DNA of 64,000 bases from Staphylococcus epidermidis. GTDB lineage: Bacteria > Bacillota > Bacilli > Staphylococcales > Staphylococcaceae. The notes beneath the pieces are model-generated. The model did not search any database and was not told the DNA's origin. It saw only the letters and a program-made list of their open reading frames with translations. This document shows, piece by piece, positions 63,210 through 64,000 of this stretch; position 1 is the first letter of the stretch; every line of letters starts with the position of its first letter. Made by a program: the position numbers and the translations under genes. The stretch covers positions 1,922,001-1,986,000 of the forward strand of contig NZ_AP019721.1 of NCBI RefSeq assembly GCF_006742205.1. The letters run 5' to 3'.

Positions 63210-63712
63210 TCATTGTCACCTCCTGAATCTAATTGTATTTGCATAGGATTACCAAATGCAAAACTGTAATCGGGAACATCTTTAGACACAACCGTACCCG
63301 CACCAATTTTAACATGATTTCCTATGGTTATTCCTGGTAATATTGTCGTATTTGCACCTATTAAAGTGTAATCGCCTATAATGACTTTTCCTACTCTCCA
63401 CTCATCAACAAGTACTTCGTGAGTTAATATTGTTGTATTATAACCAATGACTGTATTCTTGCCAACCGAAATGTATTCTGGATAAAACAAATCAGGCAAC
63501 ACTTTATATGCAAATGAAGTATGATTCCCGACATCCATTTTTAAAAGCTTTTTATATATTTTATTTTTAAGTTTCATACTAGGAACAAATCTTGCAATTT
63601 CTATAATCAACGTTTGCTTTAGCACTTTTACGAATTTAATTTTTCTATATATATGCCATAAAGGATTCACTTGATGATGCTTCTCTTTACTTAATCTTCT
63701 CAAAATAATCAC
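63176..63712 (-). CDS. Hexapeptide-repeat acetyltransferase
   Basis: A 178-residue left-handed beta-helix transferase; repeats such as [47 protein letters not shown] are plain. CoA-dependent O-acetyl (or serine) transfer to a wall or surface sugar is likely; the acceptor is unknown. GTG 63712 overlaps the lgt stop by the bases GTGA. Start of a three-gene operon with lgt. Confidence 0.88.
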   Translation of the reverse strand: MIILRRLSKEKHHQVNPLWHIYRKIKFVKVLKQTLIIEIARFVPSMKLKNKIYKKLLKMDVGNHTSFAYKVLPDLFYPEYISVGKNTVIGYNTTILTHEVLVDEWRVGKVIIGDYTLIGANTTILPGITIGNHVKIGAGTVVSKDVPDYSFAFGNPMQIQLDSGGDNEWHKKKITSFQ

Positions 63713-64000
63713 TTAGCCTTTTTAATCGGCCATGTTAATGGTCCTGAATTTTCATATTTTATTGGTTGGTATTTAACTCTTCTATAAATTACGAATATCA
63801 CACTAATCATAATAAGCACGACAGAAACAAGTTGCGCGACACGTATATGACTCGTAAGCATCAAACTATCGGTTCTCATCGCCTCAACGAAAAAGCGCCC
63901 TACAGAATACCAAATAAGATAACCAAAGAATGTCTCTCCAAGTTTTAGACGTTTCCTTAAAGTAATTAAAATGACAAAACCTATTACATCCCAAATAGAC
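63709..64000 (-). CDS. lgt: Prolipoprotein diacylglyceryl transferase, C-terminal part
   Basis: Partial: the 5' end is cut by the window edge at 64000. The visible 96 codons are hydrophobic and end [15 protein letters not shown]. Lgt attaches diacylglycerol to the lipobox cysteine, such as in MetQ and the lipoprotein at 38186. Order lgt-acetyltransferase-TPR-trxB is typical of staphylococci. Identification rests partly on that order. Confidence 0.75.
   Translation of the reverse strand, partial: SIWDVIGFVILITLRKRLKLGETFFGYLIWYSVGRFFVEAMRTDSLMLTSHIRVAQLVSVVLIMISVIFVIYRRVKYQPIKYENSGPLTWPIKKAK

Overview
The window is chromosomal DNA of a coagulase-negative Staphylococcus, close to S. epidermidis (S. 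capitis or S. caprae are possible). Three things point there: the low G+C content, the staphylococcal gene order (lgt - TPR protein - trxB - rapZ - yvcK - whiA - tRNA-Arg - clpP ... cggR - gapA - pgk - tpiA - gpmI - eno ... secG - est - rnr - smpB - ssrA ... csp ... gcvH - metNIQ ... suf ... lipA), and a 24-residue peptide at 29967-30041 that matches what I remember of S. epidermidis PSM-epsilon. Species assignment is from memory; no search was run.

Layout. 0.1-5.6 kb: lipA, then a 5'-nucleotidase-like phosphoesterase, a TauE/SafE permease and a DUF72 protein in B. subtilis yunDEF-like order, and a short CNNM/CBS protein. 5.6-6.9 kb: decayed DNA with a broken lipoprotein-like gene. 7-12.5 kb: the sufCDSUB iron-sulfur cluster operon. 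12.8-14.3 kb: a DUF368 (PopT-type) transporter, a sigma-B-type csbD gene and a Cse60-like mini-protein. 14.5-17.3 kb: the methionine importer metNIQ behind a SAM-I (S-box) riboswitch. 17.3-21.8 kb: yusEF-like pair, two hairpin repeats, gcvH, an ArsC/Spx-like protein, a thioredoxin-like protein, a nitroreductase with a Fur-like box, aroD and an OsmC protein.

21.8-40.4 kb is the variable part. It holds a 0.5-kb IS relic, small hypothetical and membrane proteins, a sigma-B-type promoter, a split papain-like (YiiX-type) gene, a poly-gamma-glutamate hydrolase-like protein, a candidate small RNA, a cold-shock protein, PSM-epsilon with a second PSM-like mini-gene, a CDF metal exporter, a KtrB-type potassium channel, several decayed genes, and the remnant of an element integrated at the 3' end of the tmRNA gene.

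40.4-64 kb is core genome on the minus strand: ssrA-smpB-rnr-est-secG (tagging and decay of stalled mRNAs, plus SecG), lower glycolysis under CggR control, a secreted-type Q/N-rich protein, an RsaH-like small RNA, an epimerase, CtsR-controlled clpP, whiA-yvcK-rapZ, trxB, a TPR protein, an acetyltransferase and the 3' part of lgt.

No complete prophage, CRISPR array or complete insertion sequence is visible. The features most worth follow-up are the PSM-like mini-gene, the small RNA candidates, the frameshifted papain-like gene with a T6 tract, and the orphan gene between the integrase relic and ssrA.
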